Shown: positions 50,939-59,185 of the stretch, piece by piece | Layout: each line of letters starts with the position of its first letter | Numbering within the stretch: position 1 is the stretch's first letter | Assembly: GCF_000379625.1 (NCBI RefSeq) | Contig: NZ_KB903218.1 | Location: 248,001 to 312,000 of the forward strand | DNA: 64,000 bases | Direction: 5' to 3' | Source: Actinomycetospora chiangmaiensis DSM 45062 | GTDB lineage: Bacteria > Actinomycetota > Actinomycetes > Mycobacteriales > Pseudonocardiaceae | The notes under the pieces: generated by a model | Database searches by the model: none | What the model was told of the DNA's origin: nothing | What the model saw: only the letters and a program-made list of their open reading frames with translations | Made by a program: the position numbers and the translations under genes

Positions 50939-50980
50939 GGGAATGCGGATGGACCTCGGAGAGTTCTGGCCGCTACAGTA

Positions 50981-50994
50981 GTTGATAGTTCAAC
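50981..50994. promoter_or_regulatory. Operator-like palindrome upstream of LLM gene
   Basis: Perfect GTTGA-TAGT-TCAAC, 14 bp, in an AT-rich patch just upstream of the RBS caggagg. The form is like MarR/HxlR/TetR operators. Confidence 0.5.
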
Positions 50995-51008
50995 GTCAGG
51001 AGGTCGCC

Positions 51009-52103
51009 ATGCAGTTCGGGGTCTTTACCGTCGGCGACGTGACGCCCGACCCGACCACGGGCCGCGAGCCGACCGAGGCCGAGCGCATCCGTGCGATGGT
51101 CACGATCGCGCGCAAGGCCGAGGAGGTCGGGCTCGACGTCTTCGCCACCGGTGAGCACCACAACCCGCCGTTCGTGCCTTCGTCGCCGACCACCCTGCTC
51201 GGACACATCGCCGCCCTCACCGAGCGGCTGGTGCTCTCCACGTCCACGACGCTGATCACGACCAACGACCCGGTCAAGATCGCCGAGGACTATGCGATGC
51301 TGCAGCACCTCGCGGGCGGGCGCGTCGACCTCATGATGGGCCGCGGCAACACCGGCCCCGTGTACCCCTGGTTCGGCCAGGACATCCGCCAGGGCATCCC
51401 GCTGGCGATCGAGAACTATGCGCTGCTGCGGCGGCTGTGGACCGAGGACGTCGTGGACTGGGAGGGGCGGTTCCGCACGCCGCTGCACGGGTTCACCTCG
51501 ACCCCGCGCCCGCTCGACGGCGTCGCCCCGTTCGTCTGGCACGGTTCGATCCGCTCGCCCGAGATCGCCGAGCAGGCCGCCTTCTACGGCGACGGGTTCT
51601 TCCACAACCACATCTTCTGGCCCGCGTCGCACACGAAGCAGATGGTCGAGTTCTACCGACGCCGCTTCGAGCACCACGGCCACGGCTCCGCCGACCAGGC
51701 CGTCGTCGGGCTCGGCGGGCAGGTGTTCATGCGCAAGCGGTCGCAGGACGCGGTGAACGAGTTCCGCCCGTACTTCGACCACGCCCCGGTCTACGGCGGC
51801 GGGCCCTCGCTCGAGGACTTCTCCACCCGGACCCCGCTGACGGTCGGCTCGCCGCAGGAGGTCATCGACCGCACCCTCGGGTTCCGCGACTACGTCGGCG
51901 ACTACCAGCGCCAGCTGTTCCTCATCGACCACGCCGGCCTGCCGTTGACGACCGTCCTGGAGCAGATGGACCTGCTCGGCGAGGAGGTCGTGCCGGTGCT
52001 GCGCCGCGAGTTCGCCGCCCTCAAGCCGGCCCACGTGCCCGACGCGCCGACCCACGCCTCGCTGCTCGCCGCGCGCGACGCGAAGGAGCTGGCCTCGGCC
52101 TGA
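51009..52103 (+). CDS. LLM-class flavin-dependent oxidoreductase (natural-product monooxygenase type)
   Basis: 364 residues from ATG 51009, RBS caggagg. MQFGVFTVGDVTPDPTTGREPTEAERIRAMVTIARKAEEVGLDVFATGEHH and STSTTLITTNDPVKIAEDYAMLQHLAGGRVDLMMGRGNTG are luciferase-like. It uses reduced flavin; the substrate is unknown. The palindrome at 50981 suggests dedicated control by a repressor. Confidence 0.9.
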   Translation: MQFGVFTVGDVTPDPTTGREPTEAERIRAMVTIARKAEEVGLDVFATGEHHNPPFVPSSPTTLLGHIAALTERLVLSTSTTLITTNDPVKIAEDYAMLQHLAGGRVDLMMGRGNTGPVYPWFGQDIRQGIPLAIENYALLRRLWTEDVVDWEGRFRTPLHGFTSTPRPLDGVAPFVWHGSIRSPEIAEQAAFYGDGFFHNHIFWPASHTKQMVEFYRRRFEHHGHGSADQAVVGLGGQVFMRKRSQDAVNEFRPYFDHAPVYGGGPSLEDFSTRTPLTVGSPQEVIDRTLGFRDYVGDYQRQLFLIDHAGLPLTTVLEQMDLLGEEVVPVLRREFAALKPAHVPDAPTHASLLAARDAKELASA

Positions 52104-52289
52104 TCCCCTTCCCGACGACGGGTCGGGCCGAGGGAGTGCCCGCGGCCGCCCGCCCCGGGTGCGTGACGGCCCGTCGGCGTCGGCGCGAACCGGGTGACCC
52201 GCCGTCGGGGAGGAGACAGCGCCGGCGGGCTACGTCGCGACCGCCGGACGGTCCATCGGTGACACGTCCGCGTGATGCCGCCGGTTCGT

Positions 52290-52575
52290 GCAGGTAGCGG
52301 ACCTGGCCGACGTCCTCGGCGAGGACGGCACCGTCCTCGACGGCCTGCGCGGTCAGCCCCGGGAAGAGGCCCTTGAGGATCCGACCGCCCTGGGGGAGCA
52401 GCCCGTGCACGTGCCGGCCGTGCGGAACCCCGCGGCGGTGCGCGACGCCCGTGCCGAGGTCGTCGCGCTCGACGACCGTGACGTGCTCGAAGCGGTCGGC
52501 GAGGACCCGCGCCGCGAGCAGTCCCGCCAGACTTCCTCCGAGCACCACCGCGTGCGTGCGCTCCGGCCCGTCCAT
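52290..52575 (-). pseudogene. Remnant of FAD-dependent oxidoreductase (N-terminal 95 residues)
   Basis: From ATG 52575 the - strand encodes MDGPERTHAVVLGGSLAGLLAARVLADRFEHVTVVERDDLGTG, then GVPHGRHVHGLLPQGGRILKGLFPG. This is a close relative of the protein at 29167-30519 (GGGFAGLLAARVL, VAQGAHLHGLLDGGRRILEELHPG). Similarity stops near VRYLHEPA; about 350 residues are missing. The 747-bp space 52104-52850 holds nothing else I recognise beyond this remnant. Confidence 0.75.
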
Positions 52576-52850
52576 CTCGCCCACCTCCGCTGCGGACGGC
52601 GCAGTCCCCCACTCCGCCGGGGATACCGACCGTCGTGCGGGCGGGTCGACGTCATCCGCGGAGGTTGGAACGGTCGTCGCACGCGACGTACGGCGACCGG
52701 GCCCGGCGCGGCCGGACCGTTCCGGGAGCACTGCGCCGAACGCGGCAGCACCACTGTTCCCGACCCCGGGCCGAGTGGCCCTGTCGCGGTGCGTCGGGGG
52801 CGTGTGAGGGTGCCCGCCGGGGGAACGGCGCGAATCCCTGGTGGTGGGTC

Positions 52851-53900
52851 ATGGACGAGGAGAAACTGCACGCGTTCGTCGGCCGGTTCGTCGGCGATCT
52901 CGGCGCGGTGATGCATGCGGGCACCGTGTTGATCGGCGATCGGCTCGGGCTGTACCGGGCGATGGGCGACAGCCGGCCGGTCACCCCGGCCACGCTGGCC
53001 GAGCGCACCGGGTGCGACGAGCGCTACCTGCGGGAATGGCTCTGTGCGCAGGCCGCCAGCGGGTACGTCGAGTACGACCCCGCGGACGGGACGTTCACCC
53101 TTCCCCCGGAACAGGCGTTCACCCTCGCCAGCGAGGACAACCCGGTGTTCGTGCCCGGCGGGCTGCAGGTCGCGTCGTCGGTGTTCCACGACCTCGACAT
53201 GCTCACCGACGCCTATCGCACCGGGCGCGGCGTCCCGTGGGGTGATCACCACGTCGAACTGTTCGCCGGCACCTGCCGGTTCTTCCGCGCCAACTACATC
53301 GGCAACCTCGTCGGGAACTGGATACCCGCGCTCGACGGGATGGAGGAGCGCCTCCGCGCCGGGGCCCACGTGGCCGACGTCGGGTGCGGGCTGGGGTCCT
53401 CGACCCTGTTGATGGCGGGGGCGTTCCCGGCGTCGACCTTCGTCGGCTACGACTCGCACCGGCCCTCCGTCGACGGCGCCGCCAAGATCGCGGCCGAGGC
53501 CGGGTTGGCGAACGTCCGGTTCGAGAGGGCGGACGCCGACGACTTCCCCGGCCGGGACCACGACATGGTGACCGTGTTCGACGCCCTGCACGACATGGGC
53601 GACCCGGTCGGCGTCGCGTCGCACATCCGCGAGTCCCTCGCCGCCGACGGGACGATGCTCCTCGTCGAGCCCTACGCGGGCGACCGCGTCGAGGACAACC
53701 TGACCCCGGTCGGCCGGGTCTTCTACTCGGCGTCGAGCGCGATCTGCACACCCAACTCGCGCTCCCAGCCCGTCGACCGGGCGTTGGGTGCCCAGGCCGG
53801 TGAGGCCAGGCTCCGGGACGTGGCCACCGAGGCGGGGTTCACCCGCTTCCGGCGGGCGGCGGAGACGCCGTTCAACCTCGTGCTCGAAGCCCGGCCCTGA
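52851..53900 (+). CDS. Class I SAM-dependent methyltransferase with N-terminal winged helix
   Basis: 349 residues, ATG 52851. The N-terminal helical/winged region (RLGLYRAMGDSRPVTPATLAERTGCDERYLREWLCAQAASGYV) is typical of O-methyltransferase-like dimerisation domains. SAM motif I is HVADVGCGLGSSTLLMAGAFPAS and DALHDMGDPVGVASHIRESL follows. It resembles the actinobacterial methyltransferases often annotated as methyltransferase domain proteins (Rv1403c-like). The substrate is unknown. Confidence 0.87.
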   Translation: MDEEKLHAFVGRFVGDLGAVMHAGTVLIGDRLGLYRAMGDSRPVTPATLAERTGCDERYLREWLCAQAASGYVEYDPADGTFTLPPEQAFTLASEDNPVFVPGGLQVASSVFHDLDMLTDAYRTGRGVPWGDHHVELFAGTCRFFRANYIGNLVGNWIPALDGMEERLRAGAHVADVGCGLGSSTLLMAGAFPASTFVGYDSHRPSVDGAAKIAAEAGLANVRFERADADDFPGRDHDMVTVFDALHDMGDPVGVASHIRESLAADGTMLLVEPYAGDRVEDNLTPVGRVFYSASSAICTPNSRSQPVDRALGAQAGEARLRDVATEAGFTRFRRAAETPFNLVLEARP

Positions 53901-53936
53901 GCGGGTGCCCGACGGGCTGATCGCCGGGGAGCTCGC

Positions 53937-54560
53937 CTACGTCGCGGGCCGACCGCGCGTCGGTCCCGGCGCGGGAGGGTGAGCGGGGAGAGCGGGGGAC
54001 AGCATCGCCACCGCGGCGTCCACCACCTCGTCGATGCGGTCGTCGGGGATCCGACCGGCGGCCGCCAGGGCGCCGATGCCCTCGAGCGTCGCCGCGACCA
54101 GGAACGGCAGGGGGCTCACGGTGGCGGGGTCCTCGCCGAGCAGGGTGGTCCCGGCGGTGAGGAACCGGTGGGCGGCCTGGGCCGCGGGCCCGGTGCCGTC
54201 GCCCCGGGCGGTCCACATCAGGGTGAGGAGCGGCCCGTTCTCGCGGGCGAAGCGCACCGCGCTCCGTGCGTAGGAGGCGAGCCGTGCCGACGGGTCGCCG
54301 GCCGCCCCCGCCACCCGCAGGGCCTCGGTGAGCTCGTCGAAGCCCCGGGCGGCCATCGCCTCCAGCAGGGCGTGGCGGTCCGCGAAGTGCCGCCGCGGGG
54401 CGGCGTGGCTGACCCCGGCACGGCGCGCGAGTTCCCGGAGCGTGACCGCGTCGACGCCGTCCTCGACCAGCACGCGTCGTCCCTCGGCGAGGAGCGTCTC
54501 GCGCAGGGCCCCGTGGTGATAGCTGGACTCCACGCGGGGACGGTACCGCAATGTAGTCAT
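53937..54560 (-). CDS. TetR-family transcriptional regulator
   Basis: 207 residues from ATG 54560; GTG 54533 (VESSYHHG) is a good alternative. The HTH GVDAVTLRELARRAGVSHAAPRRHFADRHALLEAMAARGF is typical, with a TetR_C_WHG-like C-terminal domain. It is divergent from the SDR at 54595, and the 33-bp palindrome between them is its likely binding site. Confidence 0.9.
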   Translation of the reverse strand: MTTLRYRPRVESSYHHGALRETLLAEGRRVLVEDGVDAVTLRELARRAGVSHAAPRRHFADRHALLEAMAARGFDELTEALRVAGAAGDPSARLASYARSAVRFARENGPLLTLMWTARGDGTGPAAQAAHRFLTAGTTLLGEDPATVSPLPFLVAATLEGIGALAAAGRIPDDRIDEVVDAAVAMLSPALPAHPPAPGPTRGRPAT

Positions 54561-54585
54561 TGACAACTATGTTGTCGCTGCCTAC
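54553..54585. promoter_or_regulatory. TetR operator, 33-bp dyad
   Basis: Perfect core GACAAC-TAT-GTTGTC (54562-54576) flanked symmetrically by GTAG and CTAC. The right end overlaps the -10 box TACTTT (54583-54588) of the SDR gene; the left end covers the TetR start region. This would give repression of both. Confidence 0.75.
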
Positions 54586-54588
54586 TTT
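54583..54588 (+). promoter_or_regulatory. TANNNT -10 box for leaderless SDR gene
   Basis: TACTTT followed by six bases and then ATG 54595. It overlaps the edge of the TetR dyad. Confidence 0.55.
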
Positions 54589-54594
54589 GGCGTC

Positions 54595-55458
54595 ATGACC
54601 GACTACACGGCTCGCGGGCTCGACGCGTACGACGGGCGCACCGTCGTCATCACCGGCGGTTCGAGCGGCATCGGCCGGGCGACGGCGCAGGCGCTCGCCG
54701 CGGCCGGCGCGCGGGTCGTCCTCGGCGTCCGGGACCCCGCGAAGGGGGAGCGGGTGGCCGCGAGCCTGCCCGGGACCGTCGAGGTCCGCCGCCTCGACCT
54801 GGCCGACCTCGCCTCGGTGCGCGCGTTCGCGGCGTCGTGGGACGGCCCGGTCGACGCGCTGGTGAACAACGCGGGCGTCTCGGAGCCGTCGCTGCGGCGG
54901 ACCGTCGACGGCTTCGAGATGGACTTCGGGGTCAACCACCTCGGACACTTCGCGCTGACCGAGCTGATGCTCGGGTCCGTCGTCGGGCGGGTGGTCACGG
55001 TGTCCTCCCAGGCCGAGCGCGGCGCGCGGCTGGACCTCGACGACCCGAACTGGGAACGGCGTCCGTACCGGTCGGGCCGCGCCTACAACGACTCGAAGTT
55101 CGCCAACCTGCTCTTCACCGCCGAGCTGCAGCGACGGCTGGTGGCCACCGGCTCCGCGGTCCGTGCGATCGCGGTCCACCCCGGTCTCGTGGCGACCCCG
55201 ATCTACGACCTCGCGCCGGGGGCCCGACCCACCGTCTTCCACCGCCTGTTGCCCCGTCTCGGGCAGGACGCGGACGCCGGGGCCCTCCCCACGCTCTACG
55301 CGCTGACCGAGGACGTGCCGGGCGACTCGTTCGTCGGACCCCAGCACATGATGCACATGCGGGGAGGGGCGCAGGTGATCGGACGGTCACGGGCGGCCCG
55401 CGACGCCGACGTCGCCCGCCGGCTGTGGGACCTCTCGGCGGAGCTGGTGCACGGCTGA
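54595..55458 (+). CDS. SDR-family NAD(P)-dependent oxidoreductase
   Basis: 287 residues, ATG right after a leaderless -10. TVVITGGSSGIGRAT, VNNAGVSEPS, VSSQAERG and YNDSKFANLL are complete SDR motifs. It is similar in architecture to the SDR at 41313. The predicted target of the divergent TetR, so it is probably induced by its substrate or a related toxic compound; the identity is unknown. Confidence 0.9.
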   Translation: MTDYTARGLDAYDGRTVVITGGSSGIGRATAQALAAAGARVVLGVRDPAKGERVAASLPGTVEVRRLDLADLASVRAFAASWDGPVDALVNNAGVSEPSLRRTVDGFEMDFGVNHLGHFALTELMLGSVVGRVVTVSSQAERGARLDLDDPNWERRPYRSGRAYNDSKFANLLFTAELQRRLVATGSAVRAIAVHPGLVATPIYDLAPGARPTVFHRLLPRLGQDADAGALPTLYALTEDVPGDSFVGPQHMMHMRGGAQVIGRSRAARDADVARRLWDLSAELVHG

Positions 55459-55459
55459 G

Positions 55460-56032
55460 TCACGGAGCCGGCGGAATCAGTCCCCCCATCGCCACGTACG
55501 CGGCGACGGCGGCCCCGGCCAGCTCGTCCCGCAGCGAGGGGTCCTCGTCGATCCGCTCCGCGAAGCGCCGGATCACCCCCGTGATCGCCTCGGAGACCAG
55601 CACCGGGGCCATCACGGGCGCGGCCCGGCCCTGTTCGGCCAGGCGCAGCAGGAACCGGGCGTTGCGCCGGTGCACCCGGTCCAGCAGCTCGTCCTGCACC
55701 GTGGAGTACGCGGCGTCGGTGCGGGCGAGCTGCGCGAGGAGCTCCAGGACGCGGCGGTGCCGCACCGTCAGGTCGAGGTACTCGGTGACGGCCCGGCGGG
55801 CGATGACGAGCGGTTCCTCGGTGTCGCGGACCTCCTGCGCGGCGAGCACGTCGTCGCGCACCCGGGCGACCAGCGCGGCGACGACGTCGGCCTTCCCGCC
55901 CGAGAAGTGCGCGTACACCGTCGGGCGCGTGACCCCGGCGGCCCCGGCCAGCTCGCCGATCGACGCCGCCTCCACCCCGCGGCGCGCGAACACCGCCTCG
56001 GCGCCCGCCAGGATCGCCTCCCGGGTGGTCAC
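55460..56032 (-). CDS. TetR-family regulator of acyl-CoA carboxylase operon
   Basis: 190 residues from GTG 56032, which overlaps the carboxylase stop. HTH GVEAASIGELAGAAGVTRPTVYAHFSGGKADVVAALVARV. It is the last gene of a three-gene operon after an acyl-CoA synthetase and a fused carboxylase, and it probably binds the near-perfect palindrome upstream of that operon (60797-60812). The ligand may be an acyl-CoA, by analogy with other lipid-linked TetR proteins. Confidence 0.88.
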   Translation of the reverse strand: MTTREAILAGAEAVFARRGVEAASIGELAGAAGVTRPTVYAHFSGGKADVVAALVARVRDDVLAAQEVRDTEEPLVIARRAVTEYLDLTVRHRRVLELLAQLARTDAAYSTVQDELLDRVHRRNARFLLRLAEQGRAAPVMAPVLVSEAITGVIRRFAERIDEDPSLRDELAGAAVAAYVAMGGLIPPAP

Positions 56033-59000
56033 CGCGGGTCGACGACGGGACGGCGCGGCGGCAGGGGCCCGTCGGCGGCCGCCAGCGCCCCGAGCACGAC
56101 GGCGGCGGTGTCGGCCGGGTCGATCACGTCGTCGATCTCCACCACCTCCGCCGCCGAGAGCGCCTTGCCCTGCTCGTAGAGGGCGGCGACGAGCTCGTCG
56201 TAGCGGGCCCGACGCGTCCCGTCGTCGGGGAGGGCGGCGAGTTCCTTCGCGTAGCCGAGCCGGACCGCGCCCTCGAGCCCCATGCCGCCGAACTCTCCGC
56301 TGGGCCAGGCGACGGTCGCCACCGGCACCCGCATCGACCCGCCGGCCATCGCCATGGCGCCCAGTCCGTAGGCCTTGCGCAGCACGACGCACACCACCGG
56401 CACGCGCAGGTTCGCCCCGGCCACGAACATCCGGGAGAAGCGGCGCACCGTCGCGGTGGCCTCGGCGTCGGGCCCGACCATGAAGCCCGGGGTGTCGCAC
56501 AGCGAGACGACCGGCAGCCCGCGGGCGTCGCAGAGCTGCAGGAACCGGGCCGCCTTCTCCGCCGCCTCGGCGTCGATGGCGCCGCCGAGCCGCCGCGGGT
56601 CGTTGGCCAGCAGCCCGATCGGCCGGCCCTCGATCCGCGCGAACGCCGTCACGATCCCCACCCCGTACCGCGGCCGCAGCTCCAGCAGCGAGCCGACGTC
56701 GACCAGGCCCTCGACGGCGGCGCGGACGTCGTAGACCCGCAGCCGGTTCTCCGGGACGACGTGGCGCAGCCGGCGCGCGTCGGGACGGTCGCCGGGGACG
56801 ACCCGGTCGAGCGCGAGGTAGCGCCGGGCCACGTCGACGGCCGCCGCCTCGTCGTCGACCAGCACGTCCACGACCCCGTTCGGCACCTGGACTGACGTCG
56901 GCCCGACGTCGTGCGGGTCGACCTCGCCGAGCCCGCCGCCCGCGATCATCGCCGGGCCGCCCATGCCGAGGTTCGCGCCGTCGACGGCGACGACGAGGTC
57001 GGCGCACCCGGCGAGCGCGGCGTTGCCGGCGAAGCAGTAGCCCGCGACCACGGCCACCGTCGGGACCCGGCCGGACAGCTGCGCGAACAGGGCGAACGTG
57101 GGCACGTCGAGCTGGGCGACCGCGATCGTGTCGGTCTCGCCGGGCCGCCCGCCGCCGCCCTCCGCGAACAGGACGACGGGCAGGTCGTGGTCCAGCGCGA
57201 GGTGCAGGGCGCGGTCGGTCTTGGCGTGCGACAGGACGCCTTGTGTGCCCGCGAGCACGGTGTAGTCGTAGGCGAGGACCACGACGCGGCGCCCGTCGAC
57301 CGCGCCGATCCCGGTGACGATCCCGTCGGCCGGGGTGCGTTCGCGCAGGTCCGCGAGTGTGCGCCGCTTCCGCTGGGCGGCCACCGCGAACGCGCCGTAC
57401 TCGACGAACGTGCCCTCGTCGCAGAGGTCGGCCACGTTCTCCCGGGCGGTGCGTCTCCCGGCTTCCCGACGGCGGGTCACGGCGGCCGGGCGGGCCTCGT
57501 CGCGGGTGAGCCGGCGCCGGTCGAGGACCTCGGCGAGGTCGGGGCGGACGTGGTCGGGGTCCGCGGCGCGCTCGCTCGCCGCGGCGCCCGTGTCGTCGCC
57601 CGGCTCGAGGACCGCCAGCACGTCGCCCTCGGCGACCACGTCCCCGACCGCGACGACGACGTCGACGACCGTGCCGCCCGTCGGCGCGCCGACCACGTGC
57701 TCCATCTTCATCGCCTCGAGCACGACGACGGGTGCGGCCGCCGCGACGGTGCGCCCGCTCTCCGCCTCGACGGCGACGACCGTCCCTGCGGTGGTCGCCC
57801 GGAGCTCCGTCCCGTCCGGCGCGAGGGGAGCCCTCGTGCCGTAGGAGCGCTCGGATCCTCCCCTCACGATCTCGGGCAGCAGGCGCTCGACGAGCCCGGT
57901 GTCGGGGGCGAGCACCTCGGGGCGGGCGAGCAGCGCCCGCAGCACCGGGATCGTCGTCGGGACCCCGTCGAGGTCGAACGCCGCGAGCGCCCGGTCGAGG
58001 TGGGCGAGGGCAGGGCCGAGGTCGGTGTCGTGCACGACGACCTTGGCCAGCAGCGAGTCGTACCGCGGATCGACGACGAGCCCGACCCGCCCGTGCGTGT
58101 CCACCCGCACCCCCCGGCCGGTCGGTGGGGTGAAGCGCGTGAGGGTCCCGGCGGTGCTGCGCACCGAGGCGTCGGCGCCCAGCGTCTCGGCGTTGACGCG
58201 GGCCTGGACGGCCACGCCCCGCGGGTGGTCGTCGAGCCCGAGCTCGCCGAGCCGTGCCCCGGCGGCGATCCGGAGCGCGGCCACCACCAGGTCGACACCC
58301 AGGACCTCCTCGGTGACCGTGTGCTCCACCTGCAGCCGCGGGTTCACCTCGAGGAACGCGATCTCGGCACCGGCCACGAGGAACTCGACGGTCGCGAGCC
58401 CGCGGAGTCCGGTGGCGGTGCCGAGGGCGTGCGCGTGGGTGTGGAGCCGGGCCCGGACGTCGTCGGGAAGGTCCGGCGCCGGAGCGATCTCGACCATCTT
58501 CTGGTGGCGACGCTGCAGGCTGCAGTCCCGGTCGGCGAGCACGGCCACATCGGTCCCGTCGCCGAGCAGCTGGACCTCGACGTGCCGTGCGCCCTCGAGG
58601 TAGCGCTCGACGAACACCCGGCCGTCGCCGAACGCGGCGCGGGCCTCGGCGGCGGCCGCGCGGCGGGCCTCGTCGAGCTCCGTCCGGTCCCGGACCACCC
58701 GCATGCCGCGGCCCCCGCCGCCGGCCACGGCCTTCACGACGACCGGTGAGGTCCCGTCGTCGTCGAGCACCGGCACCCCGAGCCCGACGGCGAGATCCCG
58801 GGCGCGGGTCTTGTCGCCGAACGCCTCGAGCGTGGCGGGGAAGGGACCGACGAAGGTGATGCCCGCGTCCTCGCACGCGCGCGCAAGGGCCGGGTTCTCG
58901 GAGAGGAACCCGTACCCGGGGTGCACGGCGTCGGCTCCCGACTCCTTCGCGGCCGCGACGACGGCGTCGACGTCGAGGTAGGCGGCCGGTCCGGTGCCGG

Positions 59001-59184
59001 GGAGCGCCCGTACCTCCCGTGGCAGCGAAGCGTCGTTGCTGGCGTCCAGTGGCAGGAAAGCCACACCGTCGGGCGGCGGTTCGTCGGCGGCGTGGACGGC
59101 CACGGACTCCAGCCCGAGGGCCGCGGCGGCGTCGGCGATCCGGACGGCGATCTCGCCGCGGTTGGCGATCAGGACCCGGTGCAC
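56029..59184 (-). CDS. Single-chain acyl-CoA carboxylase (biotin carboxylase-BCCP-carboxyltransferase fusion)
   Basis: 1051 residues. BC domain (1-440: VLIANRGEIAVRIAD, HPGYGFLSEN, AGGGGRGM, EVNPRLQVEHTVTE), biotinyl domain (about 460-530, VLEAMKMEHVVGAP with the biotin Lys) and a full carboxyltransferase (about 545-1040, beta half then alpha half with CDTPGFMVGPDAE). The layout matches single-polypeptide long-chain acyl-CoA carboxylases. The BC N-terminal loop (38-54) and the BC-BCCP junction (about 439-455) contain in-frame palindromic elements of families D and E. Overlaps the TetR gene; substrate range unknown. Confidence 0.92.
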   Translation of the reverse strand: MHRVLIANRGEIAVRIADAAAALGLESVAVHAADEPPPDGVAFLPLDASNDASLPREVRALPGTGPAAYLDVDAVVAAAKESGADAVHPGYGFLSENPALARACEDAGITFVGPFPATLEAFGDKTRARDLAVGLGVPVLDDDGTSPVVVKAVAGGGGRGMRVVRDRTELDEARRAAAAEARAAFGDGRVFVERYLEGARHVEVQLLGDGTDVAVLADRDCSLQRRHQKMVEIAPAPDLPDDVRARLHTHAHALGTATGLRGLATVEFLVAGAEIAFLEVNPRLQVEHTVTEEVLGVDLVVAALRIAAGARLGELGLDDHPRGVAVQARVNAETLGADASVRSTAGTLTRFTPPTGRGVRVDTHGRVGLVVDPRYDSLLAKVVVHDTDLGPALAHLDRALAAFDLDGVPTTIPVLRALLARPEVLAPDTGLVERLLPEIVRGGSERSYGTRAPLAPDGTELRATTAGTVVAVEAESGRTVAAAAPVVVLEAMKMEHVVGAPTGGTVVDVVVAVGDVVAEGDVLAVLEPGDDTGAAASERAADPDHVRPDLAEVLDRRRLTRDEARPAAVTRRREAGRRTARENVADLCDEGTFVEYGAFAVAAQRKRRTLADLRERTPADGIVTGIGAVDGRRVVVLAYDYTVLAGTQGVLSHAKTDRALHLALDHDLPVVLFAEGGGGRPGETDTIAVAQLDVPTFALFAQLSGRVPTVAVVAGYCFAGNAALAGCADLVVAVDGANLGMGGPAMIAGGGLGEVDPHDVGPTSVQVPNGVVDVLVDDEAAAVDVARRYLALDRVVPGDRPDARRLRHVVPENRLRVYDVRAAVEGLVDVGSLLELRPRYGVGIVTAFARIEGRPIGLLANDPRRLGGAIDAEAAEKAARFLQLCDARGLPVVSLCDTPGFMVGPDAEATATVRRFSRMFVAGANLRVPVVCVVLRKAYGLGAMAMAGGSMRVPVATVAWPSGEFGGMGLEGAVRLGYAKELAALPDDGTRRARYDELVAALYEQGKALSAAEVVEIDDVIDPADTAAVVLGALAAADGPLPPRRPVVDPR
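57821..57868. repeat. Palindromic element family E, copy in carboxylase
   Basis: 39 of 48 positions match 934-981, including GAGCGCTCG and TCCTCCCCTCACG. Translated in frame (VRGGSERSYGTRAPLA) at the BC-BCCP junction. Confidence 0.75.
59023..59072. repeat. Palindromic element family D, copy in carboxylase
   Basis: 47 of 50 positions match the intergenic copy at 46116-46165. Encodes VAFLPLDASNDASLP in the loop after the first beta strand pair. AccC at 10426 is about ten residues shorter there. Confidence 0.92.
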
Positions 59185-59185
59185 G

